Origin: Conchocele bisecta
Taxonomy: Eukaryota > Mollusca > Bivalvia > Lucinida > Thyasiridae
Length of the DNA: 64,000 bases
Reading direction: 5' to 3'
NCBI GenBank assembly: GCA_029237695.1
Contig: CM055265.1
Location: 41,223,840-41,287,839, forward strand
A model generated the notes under the pieces. It searched no databases, had not been told where the DNA came from, and was given only the letters and a program-made list of their open reading frames with translations. Below, one piece after another: positions 40,563-51,847 of this stretch (position 1 is the first letter of the stretch; each line of letters opens with the position of its first letter). The translations under genes and the position numbers were made by a program.

Positions 40563-40809
40563 TAACCCTTTCACCCGTAAGTAACTGGAATGGACTGTGA
40601 TTATGTTCATTTTCCTACCAATCCAATCGTCACAAAATGATTTTGAAACTAGTCCATTTATGAAAAGTTTTTGTTCTCAAAAATAACAAAATTACTTGCA
40701 AAAAGTGCAGACCCTGTTGAGACGGCTCGCCACGAGACGACTCATCTGGATGTACAGTTTTTGCCAATACCACTGTCCTTCCCGTGGCCTGTGGTGTTGA
40801 AAGAGTTAA
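40563..40809. mobile_element. complete MITE, TTAACCCTTTCACCC family
   Basis: Starts TTAACCCTTTCACCCGTAAG and ends GTGGTGTTGAAAGAGTTAA. The hairpin AGTGCAGACCCTGTTGAGAC/GACTCATCTGGATGTACA is weakened by substitutions. Confidence 0.7.
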
Positions 40810-40971
40810 CTGACTAAATAACAACATAGCAGTCTTACAGATTCTACTGAAACTTGGTGAATTTATACTACAGATCACGAGGCCTAAATGCGGTTATGTT
40901 GTCAAGTTAGTGCGTGTGAAAAGTACACAAAGCCTACTGACGGTCCCACGTGGTCTGTCTCGGCTCTCAGG

Positions 40972-41212
40972 CAATTGTGGCTGTGACTGGAGAAATGTCG
41001 CTAATGGAACTTGCGGCAGTGTATCTCCAGATCAAATAGCTCACTCATGTAGCCTGATTATGATATATATTCCTTGTTAGAATCATGATGGATTTTTCAA
41101 TGATGGAATGGATAACAGTGCATATTCTGATCAGACTGCGGAGGATGGTCTGGATATGCACTGATCGCAAAGCTCAGAAGCCCCATTTCTCCAGTCACAG
41201 CCACAAATAGGG
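40972..41212. mobile_element. MITE with GTGGCTGTGACTGGAGAAAT ends, best copy
   Basis: GTGGCTGTGACTGGAGAAAT at about 40978 faces CATTTCTCCAGTCACAGCCA near 41190. The interior has CAGATCAAATAGCTCACTCA and TTGTTAGAATCATGATGGAT. Confidence 0.7.
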
Positions 41213-41298
41213 AAGATTTCACTTGATGCAAAGCCGGAGGCTAAATGTAATTTTCTGTCATTTGCTGCCATAATAGTAGAAATTAGTTGTCCTTCCCT

Positions 41299-41483
41299 AG
41301 GGATGGGTTGTGGCCTAGGACTTCCAATCCGGAGGTTGTAGGTTCAAACCTCGCATTGGGCATCAAAAATACTTTCATACTATTTTCATTCCACTGGTCA
41401 GTCGGATGAGAGTTTGAACTGTGGTCCCGTCTCTATATGCCATTAGTTATTGATGGGACGTTAAACCCATTCACTTTCACTTT
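41299..41483 (+). mobile_element. tRNA-headed S2 SINE with 12-bp target duplication
   Basis: TTGTCCTTCCCT flanks it at 41287-41298 and 41484-41495. The head has CCTAGGACTTCCAATCCGG and TAGGTTCAAACCTCGC (B box). The body has GTCGGATGAGAGTTTGAACT and GTCCCGTCTC, and the tail is AAACCCATTCACTTTCAC. Confidence 0.8.
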
Positions 41484-41495
41484 TTGTCCTTCCCT

Positions 41496-42008
41496 TTTCG
41501 CTGTAAGATCATAATCGAAGGACTGAACGTTCTGAAATTCTTCGCAGTATGTGTTTGTGGATGACAAATAAACTAATAATAATTAATCTAGAGTGGAAAG
41601 CGTTTCGCGAAAAATAAGCGCGGGAATTTCACAGCAACAACAAGAGGATGGAAACCGAAACCGAAAACTACGGAAATATTTGCAATAACATAAATTTAGC
41701 ACAAAAAAAGCAAACAAAACATTTATCACATTGAAAATTCGATCAAGCTGTTGGAACTAGCTTATGGCACAAGACCCTTCTTGTTCAAAGTTCAACCAAC
41801 AAACTATGTGATGCGACCGACATATGCTCTTTTGCATAAAATCGGTCAGACAATCAAATTTGGAAGTTGGTTGTAAAATTCTTCGCTAGCGCTCGAATAA
41901 TAATAATCGGTCAGATAACTAGGTGGTTCGATGATAAAGAGCACCAGTACGCCATTGGTTTAAATTCTGACCAACATGCACCTTTCTACAGTCGCAGTCG
42001 AATTAAGG
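41496..42008. other. no gene seen
   Basis: No recognised repeat. A few AAAAAC-rich stretches; no convincing exon. Confidence 0.35.
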
Positions 42009-42127
42009 AATAAAACCATGGGCTGTTGCGGTTACTGGGCGGTTCAATACCTTTGGTCTCCTCGCAAACTTTAAACAGACCAAATGTACTGTAAACCCCA
42101 TAAAACGCAACAGCCCATGGTTTTATT
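42009..42127. repeat. hairpin with 22-bp arms
   Basis: AATAAAACCATGGGCTGTTG at 42009 faces CAACAGCCCATGGTTTTATT at 42109. The arms extend imperfectly inward (CGGTTAC / GTAAACCCC). Confidence 0.75.
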
Positions 42128-42513
42128 ATTATTTATATTTACACTATATTTTCTGATAGTTTCAAAACTGTAAATACCCAAATATGGCGTTAAATTTCAT
42201 AATAATCTTGTTTTACGTCATTTTGTCGCAATTCCTGGACCAGCGATGTTGCCAGTCAATAGCGTGCATTTATTGACAACCTCGTGGAACAGAACTATAC
42301 CGACTTCTAGTCCAATGGGCTCCGACATAGCACAACAAACAATAACATATGGGACAAAATGTGTTCAACATATCAACATTGAAATGAATTCCAAAAAATG
42401 GCTGAATAAAACTGTGTCAGAAGCGAACCTAGTTGGTTACATAGTATCAATCAGGAGTGCATTAATCAGTTTACCTGGTTAAATATTTGTTTGAATTTTC
42501 TGATCAAGGTACA

Positions 42514-42951
42514 TGATCACGTGGTTACAACAACAACAACAACAACAATGGCCGAACGTGTTAAAAGCGCGCCCACTCCAAAGTAAGTAGTATTTGATAT
42601 TTTCCTTAATAGACAACGGACATGAAATGAAATGAAATATGGCCAGCAAACGCATCTTCATGAGATGCATTTGGTAGTCCCATGAGTTCGGCACATACGT
42701 ATGTCGTTTTTTCGAATAATAGATTTCCGTGTCAGTCGACACGGAAATCGATTCTTCGCAAAAACGACAGAAGTTTGGGGCAAAGTACCGAGACCACCAG
42801 ATGCAGCTTAACAAGACGCGTTTGATGCGCCATATTTCATCAAAATCCGTTACATAATAAGGCCAAAATAAAGGAATACCTACTTTGAATCGGAGGGCTT
42901 CTGTAAGTTTCAGTACTTGTTGTTGTTGTTGTTGCTGTAACCACGTGATCA
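42514..42951. mobile_element. diverged palindromic element with GATCACGTGGTTAC ends
   Basis: GATCACGTGGTTACAACAAC then (CAA)n on the left faces (GTT)n and GCTGTAACCACGTGATC on the right. Inner arms such as TGGCCAGCAAACGCATC are diverged, and the centre is TTTCCGTGTCAGTCGACACGG. The long minus-strand ORF (159 codons, with a Gln run and a Cys run from the triplet repeats) is read as an artefact of the palindrome. Confidence 0.6.
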
Positions 42952-43236
42952 TACACATTGATTATGCGAGTGAATGAACGACAACAAAAGCCTGAAGAGT
43001 TGTGCTAATTAAATTCCTGAGGTATCACGTCATTGTGACGTTACTGATATCATTTCTCCATATATCGAAACCAAGAATGTGATATAAATCATTTCCGCTC
43101 TACATATCCGGTGGTGTAATTTATCTTTATAAGTATAAGTTTAAACTACTGGTGGACATGCACGTAAACATATATTCCCAAGCTATTAAAACTTAGTTGG
43201 TCGGGTTTGGAATGACTATACACATGTGCTATTCAT
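42952..43236. other. no gene seen
   Basis: No recognised repeat or exon. Confidence 0.35.
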
Positions 43237-43533
43237 CTAGACAATGATGCCAGTCCGCAAAAGAAAAAAAGGTCTATCTCCATTTTTGTCGCGCCTGCTT
43301 TCAGAAGACGCTACTTTAGTCGCCGCTTTTTCCATCATTGTTGTCGTCCGCATCGTCGTCGTCCGAAATGTCAACAAGTGTGCACAAGCTTCGTCATCAT
43401 GGTATAACTTTAATATTACATGACGGATTGCTTCAATATTTGGACACTTGATACATGCGAGCAATTGGAACACACTCATGCCGCCATTAACATGACCTAG
43501 ACATGTTTGACCTTCACATGGTTGTGGAAACAC
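43237..43533 (-). CDS. candidate exon of unknown protein (low confidence)
   Basis: The minus-strand frame of 98 codons contains CLGHVNGGMSVFQLLACI then KCPNIEAIRHVILKLYHDDE and AHLLTFRTT, which reads like a real protein with ordinary composition. The tail is low-complexity and basic (ESRRDKNGDRP). It is not in a recognised repeat. I do not recognise the family, and no clear acceptor or upstream exon was found. Confidence 0.25.
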   Translation of the reverse strand: MFPQPCEGQTCLGHVNGGMSVFQLLACIKCPNIEAIRHVILKLYHDDEACAHLLTFRTTTMRTTTMMEKAATKVASSESRRDKNGDRPFFLLRTGIIV

Positions 43534-43738
43534 TCAGCCATTTTATTTTATGTCAAACAAGTTTCTTCAACCTTTACCTTATTCGTGTTTTAAGCATGCA
43601 TTTCTCTGACAGTTTCCGAGATGCGTACGTTAGCACATGCCCATGCTCATGTTGCAGTCAAATGCCGCTGCAGGCGCGACACCACTTCCGTGGTGGAATT
43701 CTTGTATTTCTGTGCGGACAAGGCCGTCCTTAAAAAAT

Positions 43739-44175
43739 CGTTTGTTTCCTGTAACCCGACCCAGAATTTTATAAGTGGGTCGGTCGGTAGGCAATTTCTT
43801 TTTTGTTCTGTCACATGACATATTGAATTTAAAAATTATTAATATTAAAAGGTACAATATTTTAACACTTGCATTTCAAGTGTTAAAATATTGTACCTTT
43901 TTAATATTAATAATTTTAAATTGAATATTGCATGTCTTGCAATAAAAGTATGTCAATTGCTGTATGTGTTGTTGTATGAACATGTATGCCATTTAGGGCC
44001 AGAGATTATGTTAGCCTTTTTAACCCACTGTAGCACTAAATTGAAAAAAATAAAAAATAAAACAAAAAATGTAAAAAAAATTGTAAAAAATAAAATAAAA
44101 AAAATTGTAAACGAAATTGCAATAAAAAAAATCGGGTCGTACCGTTTTTAGCGGGTCGGTCGGGTTACAGGAAAC
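43739..44175. mobile_element. palindromic MITE with TTTCCTGTAACCCGACCC ends
   Basis: TTTCCTGTAACCCGACCC at about 43744 faces GGTCGGTCGGGTTACAGGAA near 44174. An inner, nearly perfect hairpin lies at 43825-43922 (arm GGTACAATATTTTAACACTTG and flanks). The right part holds a long A-rich stretch (44040-44130). Confidence 0.7.
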
Positions 44176-44590
44176 GGAGATATAATTATGGATGGCCAAA
44201 ATGTGTCGGCTAGTATAGTGCGTAAGTTTTACCGTAAATTCTCGCAGAACACATAAAAATGTCTGGAGAAAGTATGCACATGCCACACATATGTTACTTA
44301 TGGGCATGTTATTGTTATGCGAAGCCTATATAGCTGACGCTAATTCTGGTAAAGTATTGTAAATGAACTATAGAGACGACCTTCAAGACACATTGGAAAA
44401 TTGAGCTGGCGATAGTTCTATACTAAAACATTCGTATGAGACATGGTACATTAATATAATCCTAAATGAAATAGTGAAATATATACCAAAGAGCCAGTAA
44501 AGCACAAAAGCTGACACATTTATCATAGATAACCATGGCACGGATATACCGGTGTATGGAACGCCATGACTGTCTTATGTAGGCTTACAT
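44176..44590. other. no gene seen
   Basis: No recognised repeat or exon. Confidence 0.35.
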
Positions 44591-44593
44591 CAG

Positions 44594-44850
44594 TTGCTAA
44601 TGTGGTCCTGTCATTCGGTAATGTGGTCCCACCATTTGGTAATGTGGTCCCGCCATTTGGTAATGCGATCAAGTCATTTGGTAATGTGGTCCCGCCATTT
44701 GGTATTGTGGTCCCGTCATGTGGTATTGTGGTCCCGTCACTTGGTAATGAGGTTCCGTCATTTGGTAATGTGGTCCCGTCACTTGGTAATGTGGTGCCGT
44801 CATTTGGTAATGTGGTCCCATCACTTGGTAATGTGATCCCGTCATTTGGT
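44594..44850. repeat. 21-bp minisatellite, about 12 units
   Basis: Unit GTGGTCCCGTCATTTGGTAA then T, with variants (CGCCATT, CGTCACT, AAGTCATT). The period divides by three, so frames stay open on both strands (up to 135 codons). The same unit appears inverted at 49914-50020. Confidence 0.85.
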
Positions 44851-44889
44851 GCTAACTTCATTCGGTGGTTCCGGATAAATTCCGGATAA

Positions 44890-46085
44890 ATTATACTGAG
44901 GGATTTGACACGTAGCACCGGAAATATCAAGCAATTATATAATAATAACTGAGACAGTTCCCGCGAAGAGGGTCGAGTGTAAATGACGGGGGTAGCAGTA
45001 GGTCGCGGGGGTACCTATTACAAATGTGTTTTTTTACAGAAATTACACGGGTAACTAATTATGTAACTATTCCACATGTTTTTAACATAGGAAGCCTTCG
45101 TTTTTACACAATATTAGCTAATAGTTCAACACCGTTTGGACAGTAGTGACCGCTAGTGAATGTACATATTGAGAAATGGTGATCAGTTTTAATTATATAA
45201 ATCAATTATGTAATGTGTATCAAGTTCATTACGACTGCTGTCGATATCCAATTATGTATCATTATTGTACATCCGAAAATGCACTGGATGACTAAATAGC
45301 CACGTCTGATGAATAAATATTATTTATTGTTATTTTGATGTGATGTGCCGGACCACCCATCTTTAAAGACACTTTCAGTGTGATATATGCGCTTTTTTCG
45401 TTATTTGCAAACTTATTATGTGTATACATGATGTTATAAATGAATTAATTTGGAAACAACATTTGTGATGAATATATAAAGCGTTTTATATAACGAGCCC
45501 AGTGGTTTATCTTTGGCGGGGGTAGTCACTCAACTCGTTTTTGCCTATTATATTCTATTTATTTCTTGTAAATGTTGTCGAAATGCCTTTAATATATATA
45601 TACAGTTACTATTACATGTACTATAAATTTAATACAGGTTTAAACCCATTTTCATGCAAAATTGTTACTTGTGTGTTACCCCCGCCATATACACCTGATA
45701 ACTCTTCCGGCGGCGGGGGTAATCTATGCACACCTAATTGATGCACCCCGCTGAAGTATTAAGTAACTTAGCATAGGCATCGCCAGGAATTTTCCAGCGC
45801 GTTTCGTCTACCAACGGTAGACGCCGACAGCCGAAGGCTGGAGACGGGGAGTGCACGAGAGGGGTGTCCCCTGTCGTTAGACGGGAGGGGGGGGGGGTGT
45901 ACGGGGGTCCTCCCCCTGAAAATTGTTGATTTCTATGTGCAATTTCCGACGTTCTAATGCATTTTAGAGCTATAATTTCCACAATCGCACCACCGAATTT
46001 CCGTAAGAAAAATATCTGTAAATCTTAGATAAATCGTAGAAAATGACTTTCAACACTCCTCCAAGGAAATCGACCCGAACTTGCG
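44890..46085. other. no gene seen; palindromic and G-rich patches
   Basis: Contains GGGGGTAGCAGTAGGTCGCG, a CCCCCGCC..GGCGGGGGTA hairpin (45678-45722) and the stem CGTCTACCAACGGTAGACG at 45806. A G-run lies at 45888-45898. No exon was recognised. Confidence 0.4.
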
Positions 46086-46287
46086 TCTCAGACAACTCTT
46101 GCAAGCCAGGTCCCTAAATCATTTTTCAACTTTTACATTTCACATCGGTCATTTTCATTTATTTTGGTTGTTGAATCGTAGTGGAATTGCTGCGTGTCGT
46201 GTCTATGTGGTGGGGTCCAAACACGACATGAATTTAATCTGGCCAGGGAGCGGGGGGGGGGCGGGGGGGGTCTGTAGATGTGGTTTT

Positions 46288-47323
46288 TGTCTCGCCCGCG
46301 AAGCGGAAAGCGAGACATAGGTTTTGCTTTTCCGGAGTCGGAGTCGTCGTCGTCATCATTCAATGTTAAGTTTTCGTGTTACGGTCATTACTTACAACAC
46401 CTTATCAGCTACAGTCATCAAACTTTATACATACCTTTACTATGATATGTAGATGATTATAGGACTATTAAAAAAAATTCCGGGCTCCAGGGTCAAGGTC
46501 AAACTCTATTTCTTTCTATGCTACAAACTGAACATTAATGCATGAAGACCCGTTTTCTCGTGTGCTCTGTACACCTTACCTGTAGAGAGAACAATAGCCT
46601 TCTCCAGTTGAACACTTCTGCATGTGCAAGCATGTAAAATGCTTAATATTTCACACATGCATTCCTGTAAGGCTCTGTTATAACTTCTATTTCCTTCATC
46701 TAAAATGCTTAATATTTCACACATGCATTCCTGTAAGGCTCTACTACCATGCTGTGCAAAATCCATGACCGTCCAACCCCCGCTGATCCCAATGTCAAGG
46801 TCAAATACTCTTTACAAAATTTAACATCAGAGAAATAAGTTATAACTTCTATTTCCTTCATTGAAAATTCTTATTATTTCACTTGTGCATTCCTCTAAGG
46901 TTGTACTATCATGCTGTGACAAATCTACGAATGTCCGACCCCCGCTGATCCCAAGGTCAAGGTCACATACTTAGTCTCTTTACAAAACTTAACATCAGAG
47001 AAATATGTTATAACTTCTATTTCTTTCATTGAAAATATTTAATATTTCATATGCTGTGACAAATCCCCGCTGATCTCGAGGTCAACGTCACATACACCGT
47101 ATAACCTCGGCTTAACGCCCCCCTCCTATAAATGCCCCCCCCCCCCCTCCCCCCCCCCCAAATAATTTTTTTTTTTTTTTTTTTACCAGTGACCGCCAAT
47201 TTGAAACACAAATAATCCTTAAATCCTTATTTGTGTTTGAAATTGGCGGTCCTTGGTAATTTTTTTATTTTTTGTTATTTTTTTTATTTATTATTATTTT
47301 TTTTTTAATGGCTAATAAACGCC

Positions 47324-47357
<34 letters not shown>

Positions 47358-47885
47358 AACCCCCCCCCACCCCCCCCCCCCCCCCCCCCCCCCTTTGTAA
47401 AATGTAACGCCTCCGGGGGTGGCGTTAATTCGAGGTTATACGGTATCGCTTTAAAACAAAACTTAACATCAAGAAATCGGTTATAACTTCTATTTCCTTG
47501 CTCGGATCTGCTTCACATTTCACACACTCATTGCTCCAATGGACCTCTACCACCCTGTGACAAATAAACGCCCCCCTCCCCCTTTTGTAAAATGTAATGC
47601 CTCTGGGGACGTTAATTCGAGGTTATACGGTAGTCTCTTTACAAAACTTAACATCAGAGAAATCGGTTATAACTTCTATTTCCTTGCTCGAATTTGCTTC
47701 ACATTTCACACACTCATTGCTCCAATGGACCTCTACCACCCTGTGACAAATTCACGTTCATGCCACTCGCGCTAATCCCAGAGTCAAGGTCACAAGCCCA
47801 CACACTTGGAAATTTGTACATATTTTAGGGGTACCTGGGCCCACGCGGGGGGTATTCCGTAAGCCTCGCTTACTGACCAATCTAG
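46288..47885 (+). mobile_element. chimeric Helitron-like element: family C 5' end, family B core and 3' end
   Basis: The 5' end is TGTCTCGCCCGCGAAGCGGA then AAGCGAGACATAG (family C stem). From about 46630 the core units are family B (TTCACACATGCATTCCTGTA; AACTTAACATCAGAGAAAT). The 3' end is GTAAGCctCGCTTAC, TGACCAATCTAG, then TT. A TA-type MITE is nested at 47097-47443, and a fragment of its right end recurs at about 47568-47632. Confidence 0.6.
47097..47443. mobile_element. palindromic MITE, CCGTATAACCTCG family, with long C-runs
   Basis: Ends are CCGTATAACCTCGGCTTAAC and GCGTTAATTCGAGGTTATAC then GG, with TA following. The centre GACCGCCAATTTGAAACACA faces GTGTTTGAAATTGGCGGTC. Two C tracts (about 47130-47160 and 47325-47395) sit inside. 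It lies at the equivalent position to the copy at 38701. Confidence 0.75.
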
Positions 47886-48119
47886 TTTATACAGGTAAAT
47901 TATTATACCTGGGTATTACATTTCCGTAAACTGTGTTGACAATATTGTGGCAATATGTGGACCTGTGCAGATATGATATGTAGATAAATTTTTAACTTTT
48001 TTTCCATTTTTAGCCAGGTTTTTTTGGAAAAAAATTCATTTTAAAATATTTTTTTTTAAACTTGTTTTCCATTTTTAGCCAGGTTTTTTTGGGAAAAAAA
48101 TCCACGCTATTGGATTGGC

Positions 48120-49288
48120 GAAAGCCAGGCGGGCGGGCGGCGTCCACAATCAATGTTAAGTTTTCGTGTTTCAGTCCATTTCTTTGTTACTGTAAAACAT
48201 AGGACCAACAAACTTTCACAGCTTCATAACCAAGGGGTGCCCACCACATATCACTATCCAACATGTTACCTTTTTTGAACTTGACCCATTTTTTCCGCGC
48301 AGTCAATGTTAAGTTTTCGCGTTTACAATGTTAAGTTTTCGTGTTTAAGTCCATTTCTTTGGTACTGTACCACCTAGGACCACCAAACTTTCACAGCTTC
48401 ATAACCAAGGGGTGCCCACCACATATCACTATCCAACATGTTACCTTTTTGAACTTGACCCATTTTTTCCGCGCAGTCAATGTTAACTTTTCGCATTTAC
48501 AATGTTAAGTTTTCGTGTTTAAGTCCATTTCTTTGGTACTGTACCACCTAGGACCACCAAACTGTCACAGCTTCATAACCAAAGGGTGCCCACCACATAC
48601 AACTATCCAACATGTGACCATTTTTTTTAAAGTTTTTGGTTAAAGTTTTTTGTTATACTATATCTCTGCAACTGCTTCGCCCATTACCTTGAAACTTTAC
48701 ATGGGTGTTTATCATCATCCATATTTTCATTTTACCCCCAAAACCGTGCGGCCCCTGTGCCCAATGTCAAGGTCAAATTACTTTCATTTGTTTGTGTACT
48801 ATATCTCTGCAACTGCTTCACCCATTACCTTGATACTTCACATGGGTGTTTATCATCATTGTCGCGCCCGCTTGCGGAAAGCGCGATGTAGTCGGCATTT
48901 TGGCATACGTCCGTCCGTCCGTCCGTGTGTCCGGTTAAAGTTTTTCCATCTACTATATCTCTTTTTTTAGTGTCCATGCCTCGCCCCAAGGCGCGACATG
49001 CAGGCCACGGCCACCTAGTCTGCAAAAAGTGGCCTCGTTTCTTGTGTTTTTTTTTTCAAATTCTTTTTCCATTTTTGTCTAGTAGCATAAGGTCGTAAGT
49101 GCTATATACCGACTATTATCATATACTAAAACAATTATTGACTAGTGAGCCATAGAATATAATCTGATATTCTATGGCTCACTAGTCAATTGTATAATAT
49201 GTTCGGGCCAGTGAAAATTGCTTTCTGGCCCAGGCTCGAGGTCAAGGCGGCGGGACAAGGCGAGACATTTGATTCCGCGGAATTCTTG
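48120..49288 (+). mobile_element. Helitron-like element, family C, with tandem core
   Basis: Three core units of about 170-175 bp hold CAATGTTAAGTTTTCGTGTT, AGGACCACCAAACTTTCACA and GGGGTGCCCACCACATA (48148-48640). A second core type follows (ATATCTCTGCAACTGCTTCG) at 48655 and 48800. A nested-looking 5' stem lies at 48861 (GTCGCGCCCGCTTGCGGAAA then GCGCGAT). The 3' end is GATTCCGCGGAATTCTTG, then TTT. Confidence 0.55.
49137..49192. repeat. perfect hairpin inside the family C element
   Basis: TTGACTAGTGAGCCATAGAA then TAT faces its exact complement across a six-base loop (23-bp arms). Confidence 0.85.
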
Positions 49289-49402
49289 TTTGGGTGGGGG
49301 ATGAATATGTACACATATGAAAATATCATTTACCCGGGTACAAAGTAGGAGTCCAACTTCCGTTGGCTTTTATCTTTAGAGTTTTTCATGATGCAGACAA
49401 AT

Positions 49403-49447
49403 TATTGTTGTTGTTGTTGCTGTTGTTGCTGTTGTTGCTGTTGTTGT
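49403..49447. repeat. (TTG/CTG)n triplet microsatellite
   Basis: TTGTTGTTGTTGTTGCTG-type repeat, interrupted by GCT triplets. Confidence 0.9.
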
Positions 49448-49913
49448 ATGTCTATAATTCAGGCGCTTATTTTTCGCCACAATCTCTCAACAGCCACAGA
49501 GACTGGTTAAATTGGAGGGCGAAGCCAATTCTAGACTAGTGGACATCGCGATCATACATATTCAACATGTATTCCTGAAATAGAAACAGTCTATATCCAA
49601 TAGCAGAGACGTATTATGTACTTTCCTTACCAATAGTCGTATTTGCATCCAAAAGTTAAAACTGAAAAGGGGGTTCGATCGCACCCCCCAAAACACCCCC
49701 CCCCCCCCCCCCTGGCGACGCCTATCCTTAGGAAAGACATTTATTGTGATTCCTGGTATGATGATGTATGAGAGCAATTATTAGCGTGATCACCACTGAT
49801 AAAACACCGTCATTCTTGTTGTTTAACGTAGCCACCAAACGAGGCCATATGGGTCGCGATAGAAATTTTGGTTAATCCAGCGACGGTGGGGAACTAATGG
49901 CTTTGATATCATA
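49448..49913. other. no gene seen; C-run
   Basis: A run of about 18 C lies near 49695-49713. No exon or family recognised. Confidence 0.35.
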
Positions 49914-50020
49914 GAGCTCCAAATGACGGGACCACATTACCAAGCGACGGGACCTCATTACCAAGTGACGGGACCACATTGCCAAATGACGGGACCACAA
50001 TACCAAATGGCGGGACCACG
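49914..50020. repeat. 21-bp minisatellite, inverted relative to 44594-44850
   Basis: About five units of CAAATGACGGGACCACATTA then C, the exact complement type of the 44.6-kb minisatellite. Confidence 0.85.
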
Positions 50021-50387
50021 ATGGAATATCTTATTTACTAAATTAACTGTTGAACGAAGAAACTAACCTGCCATCAAGTCACTGGATAGTTCTGCTTCAA
50101 ATTTAATACCAATTTTGCTATGCTGATCCAGTATGCTGCTCGCCATTTTGTTTACACTACCAGATGCGCAGCATTAGCCGAAATAAATGTGACGTTGCAA
50201 ACACGCATGTGATGTCATACATCACACACTTTACGTCACTTACTGACGTCAGAACGTTATGCCATTCTACCTGCACAAACATCTTTGAACTGCGTTGAAT
50301 ATTCAAGAAAGTTTGACTGAATATGCAGATGGTAATGCCATATACATTTGTTTGGTGCGCAGAATTAGCCGACACCATTGTGCATGG

Positions 50388-50465
50388 TTCGCAAGTGCCC
50401 GGTCAATAGTTCCGCGTGCCGGGCAATAGTTACGTGTGCTCGGTCAATAGTCAAATTTATTACCC
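50388..50465. repeat. short tandem repeat with GGTCAATAGTT units
   Basis: Three units of about 24 bp: GTGCCCGGTCAATAGTTCCG, GTGCCGGGCAATAGTTACG, GTGCTCGGTCAATAGTC. Its GGGCAATAGTT is the complement of AACTATTGCCC in the 51962-52205 repeat. Confidence 0.7.
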
Positions 50466-50904
50466 AACCTACTATATAAATTGTAATTCGTTAGTTTTGA
50501 CATTCGGCCGCTTGACTATGAAACAGTTTCACGCGCAGGCAATAGTACTTTAATTTCTTCACCCTATTATTGACTGGTCATGTGACTTGCTTTGCCTCGG
50601 ATCGAATCACATGATAAATCGAGCCAATGAAAACGCGTTTGAGCACGCGAATCGTCATTTCCGTTTCATGGAACGCGGACAGATGTAAACATTGGTATTG
50701 CACAGAACTGTCAAACGTCAACAAAAAGGAAAAAATGTAGCGCTTTGCGAGTGTTAGTGTTGCGGAATTAAACGAATTAATTGAAAAGAAGTACACATTC
50801 ACAACCACTATTAATATTATACAGAACTCGAATTATGTCTGTTATAAGTTGGTTCAAATTGTTTGGGTAATAAATGTGTGCCCATATTTGGCAGTTGTGG
50901 CTTG

Positions 50905-50955
50905 TAGCGTTTTAGCTACAATATGCGTAGCGGTAATCGGCTATTACCGCTACAA
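50905..50955. repeat. palindrome GTAGCGGTAAT..ATTACCGCTAC, copy 1
   Basis: GTAGCGTTTTAGCTACAATA then TGCGTAGCGGTAATCGGCTA then TTACCGCTAC. The last part is a hairpin with 11-bp arms. About 45 bp recur at 51848-51890. Confidence 0.75.
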
Positions 50956-51179
50956 TGCTCTATTCATTATTAACGTTAGCAAAATATACTTCCCCATAAA
51001 CATCGATAAAAGTGACAAAAATAATCTACACATATATGTATATGTATATAAATAAACAATTTCGCAAAATCAGCCCAAAAATATGTTTATTTGTTGATAT
51101 ATTTGACTTTATTCGCAAAATTATTGTCTGGACGTTGCAGCCGTTTCCATCCGCCGCCATCTTTAGTCACGCGATCTCT

Positions 51180-51249
51180 CATGATTACTCTAGTTTCCAT
51201 ATATGGTAGCGGCGGCCATATTTGGAAGGCTGACATACCGCGCGAAACA
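51180..51249 (+). promoter_or_regulatory. possible proximal promoter / 5' UTR with YY1-like motifs
   Basis: GGCGGCCATATTTGG and AATGGCCGCCAC resemble YY1-type sites (core AAnATGGCGG and reverse) immediately around the candidate ATG at 51250. The surrounding 50.4-52.4 kb is noticeably richer in CG than the rest of the window. No TATA box is obvious. Inference only. Confidence 0.3.
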
Positions 51250-51438
51250 ATGGCCGCCACAACATGTGTTCATTGTGACAAGCAATTTACAACCAAAGGC
51301 AAAGGTTTTAGAAGAAAAAGCTTGAATTCAAAATTAAGTGTGATTGACCAAACAATAAAGGAAGTTATTGAAGCCGAATTTGACGTATTACTGACACCCG
51401 AACAGAAGCAAACGCGCTTACTATTTACTATTTCCGGG
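51250..51438 (+). CDS. candidate first coding exon, CxxC-containing protein (low confidence)
   Basis: The ATG at 51250 opens 63 codons ending at a GTGGGT donor-like site (51439) in phase 0. The peptide starts MAATTCVHCDKQFTTKGKGF, a CxxC knuckle followed by basic residues. It continues KLSVIDQTIKEVIEAEFDVL and PEQKQTRLLFTISG, with normal-looking composition. The frame stays open upstream to 51091 and downstream past the donor to 51501. It sits after YY1-like motifs in a CG-richer stretch, flanked at about 0.8 kb and 0.5 kb by inverted AATAGTT/AACTATT repeats. It could be a true host exon or part of an unrecognised mobile element. I do not recognise the family. Confidence 0.35.
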
Positions 51439-51847
51439 TGGGTTCGTAGTAAAAGTTGTAGGATGACGTCATGTGTATGTCGCTATAGCCCCGCTCACTA
51501 AACACGTGATTAGGTACAGATTTGAATGTTTCACATGCGAGGATATCCGAATGAATCGGCTTATGGGAGAACACACAGAAAATATGATGGTCGTTTTTAA
51601 AACCCGCGTTTAAAAGCACAACATCGCCATACCATGCTGTTTTGATGTGCGCAGGTCAGAAAATAATGATTTATTGTACTTGTAGAGATAATTTCAGGAC
51701 CGTTTGTACACTAGTTCGATCATAATCGTGTTCCAAAATGCCGCATCTCGAATCGCGTCGCAAACCAAGAAAGTTGCTAACGTATTTATAGAGCACCGCT
51801 TTCATACTGTAGCTAGAGCGGAAGGAAGTATGACTATTCATTCTAGT

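Noticed and set aside
42479..42958. 159-codon minus-strand frame with Gln and Cys runs
   Set aside because: Spans a palindromic element end to end; the Gln and Cys runs are the two inverted triplet repeats. Only the small exon-start idea was kept as a finding.
44523..44930. Open frame of 135 codons with Thr/Leu/Pro-rich repeats
   Set aside because: Follows the 21-bp minisatellite and is matched by open frames on the other strand.
50578..50808. Minus-strand frame of 76 codons near the CG-richer region
   Set aside because: No motif, no splice context, and the palindromic TCATGTGAC..TCACATGAT block inside makes coding unlikely.
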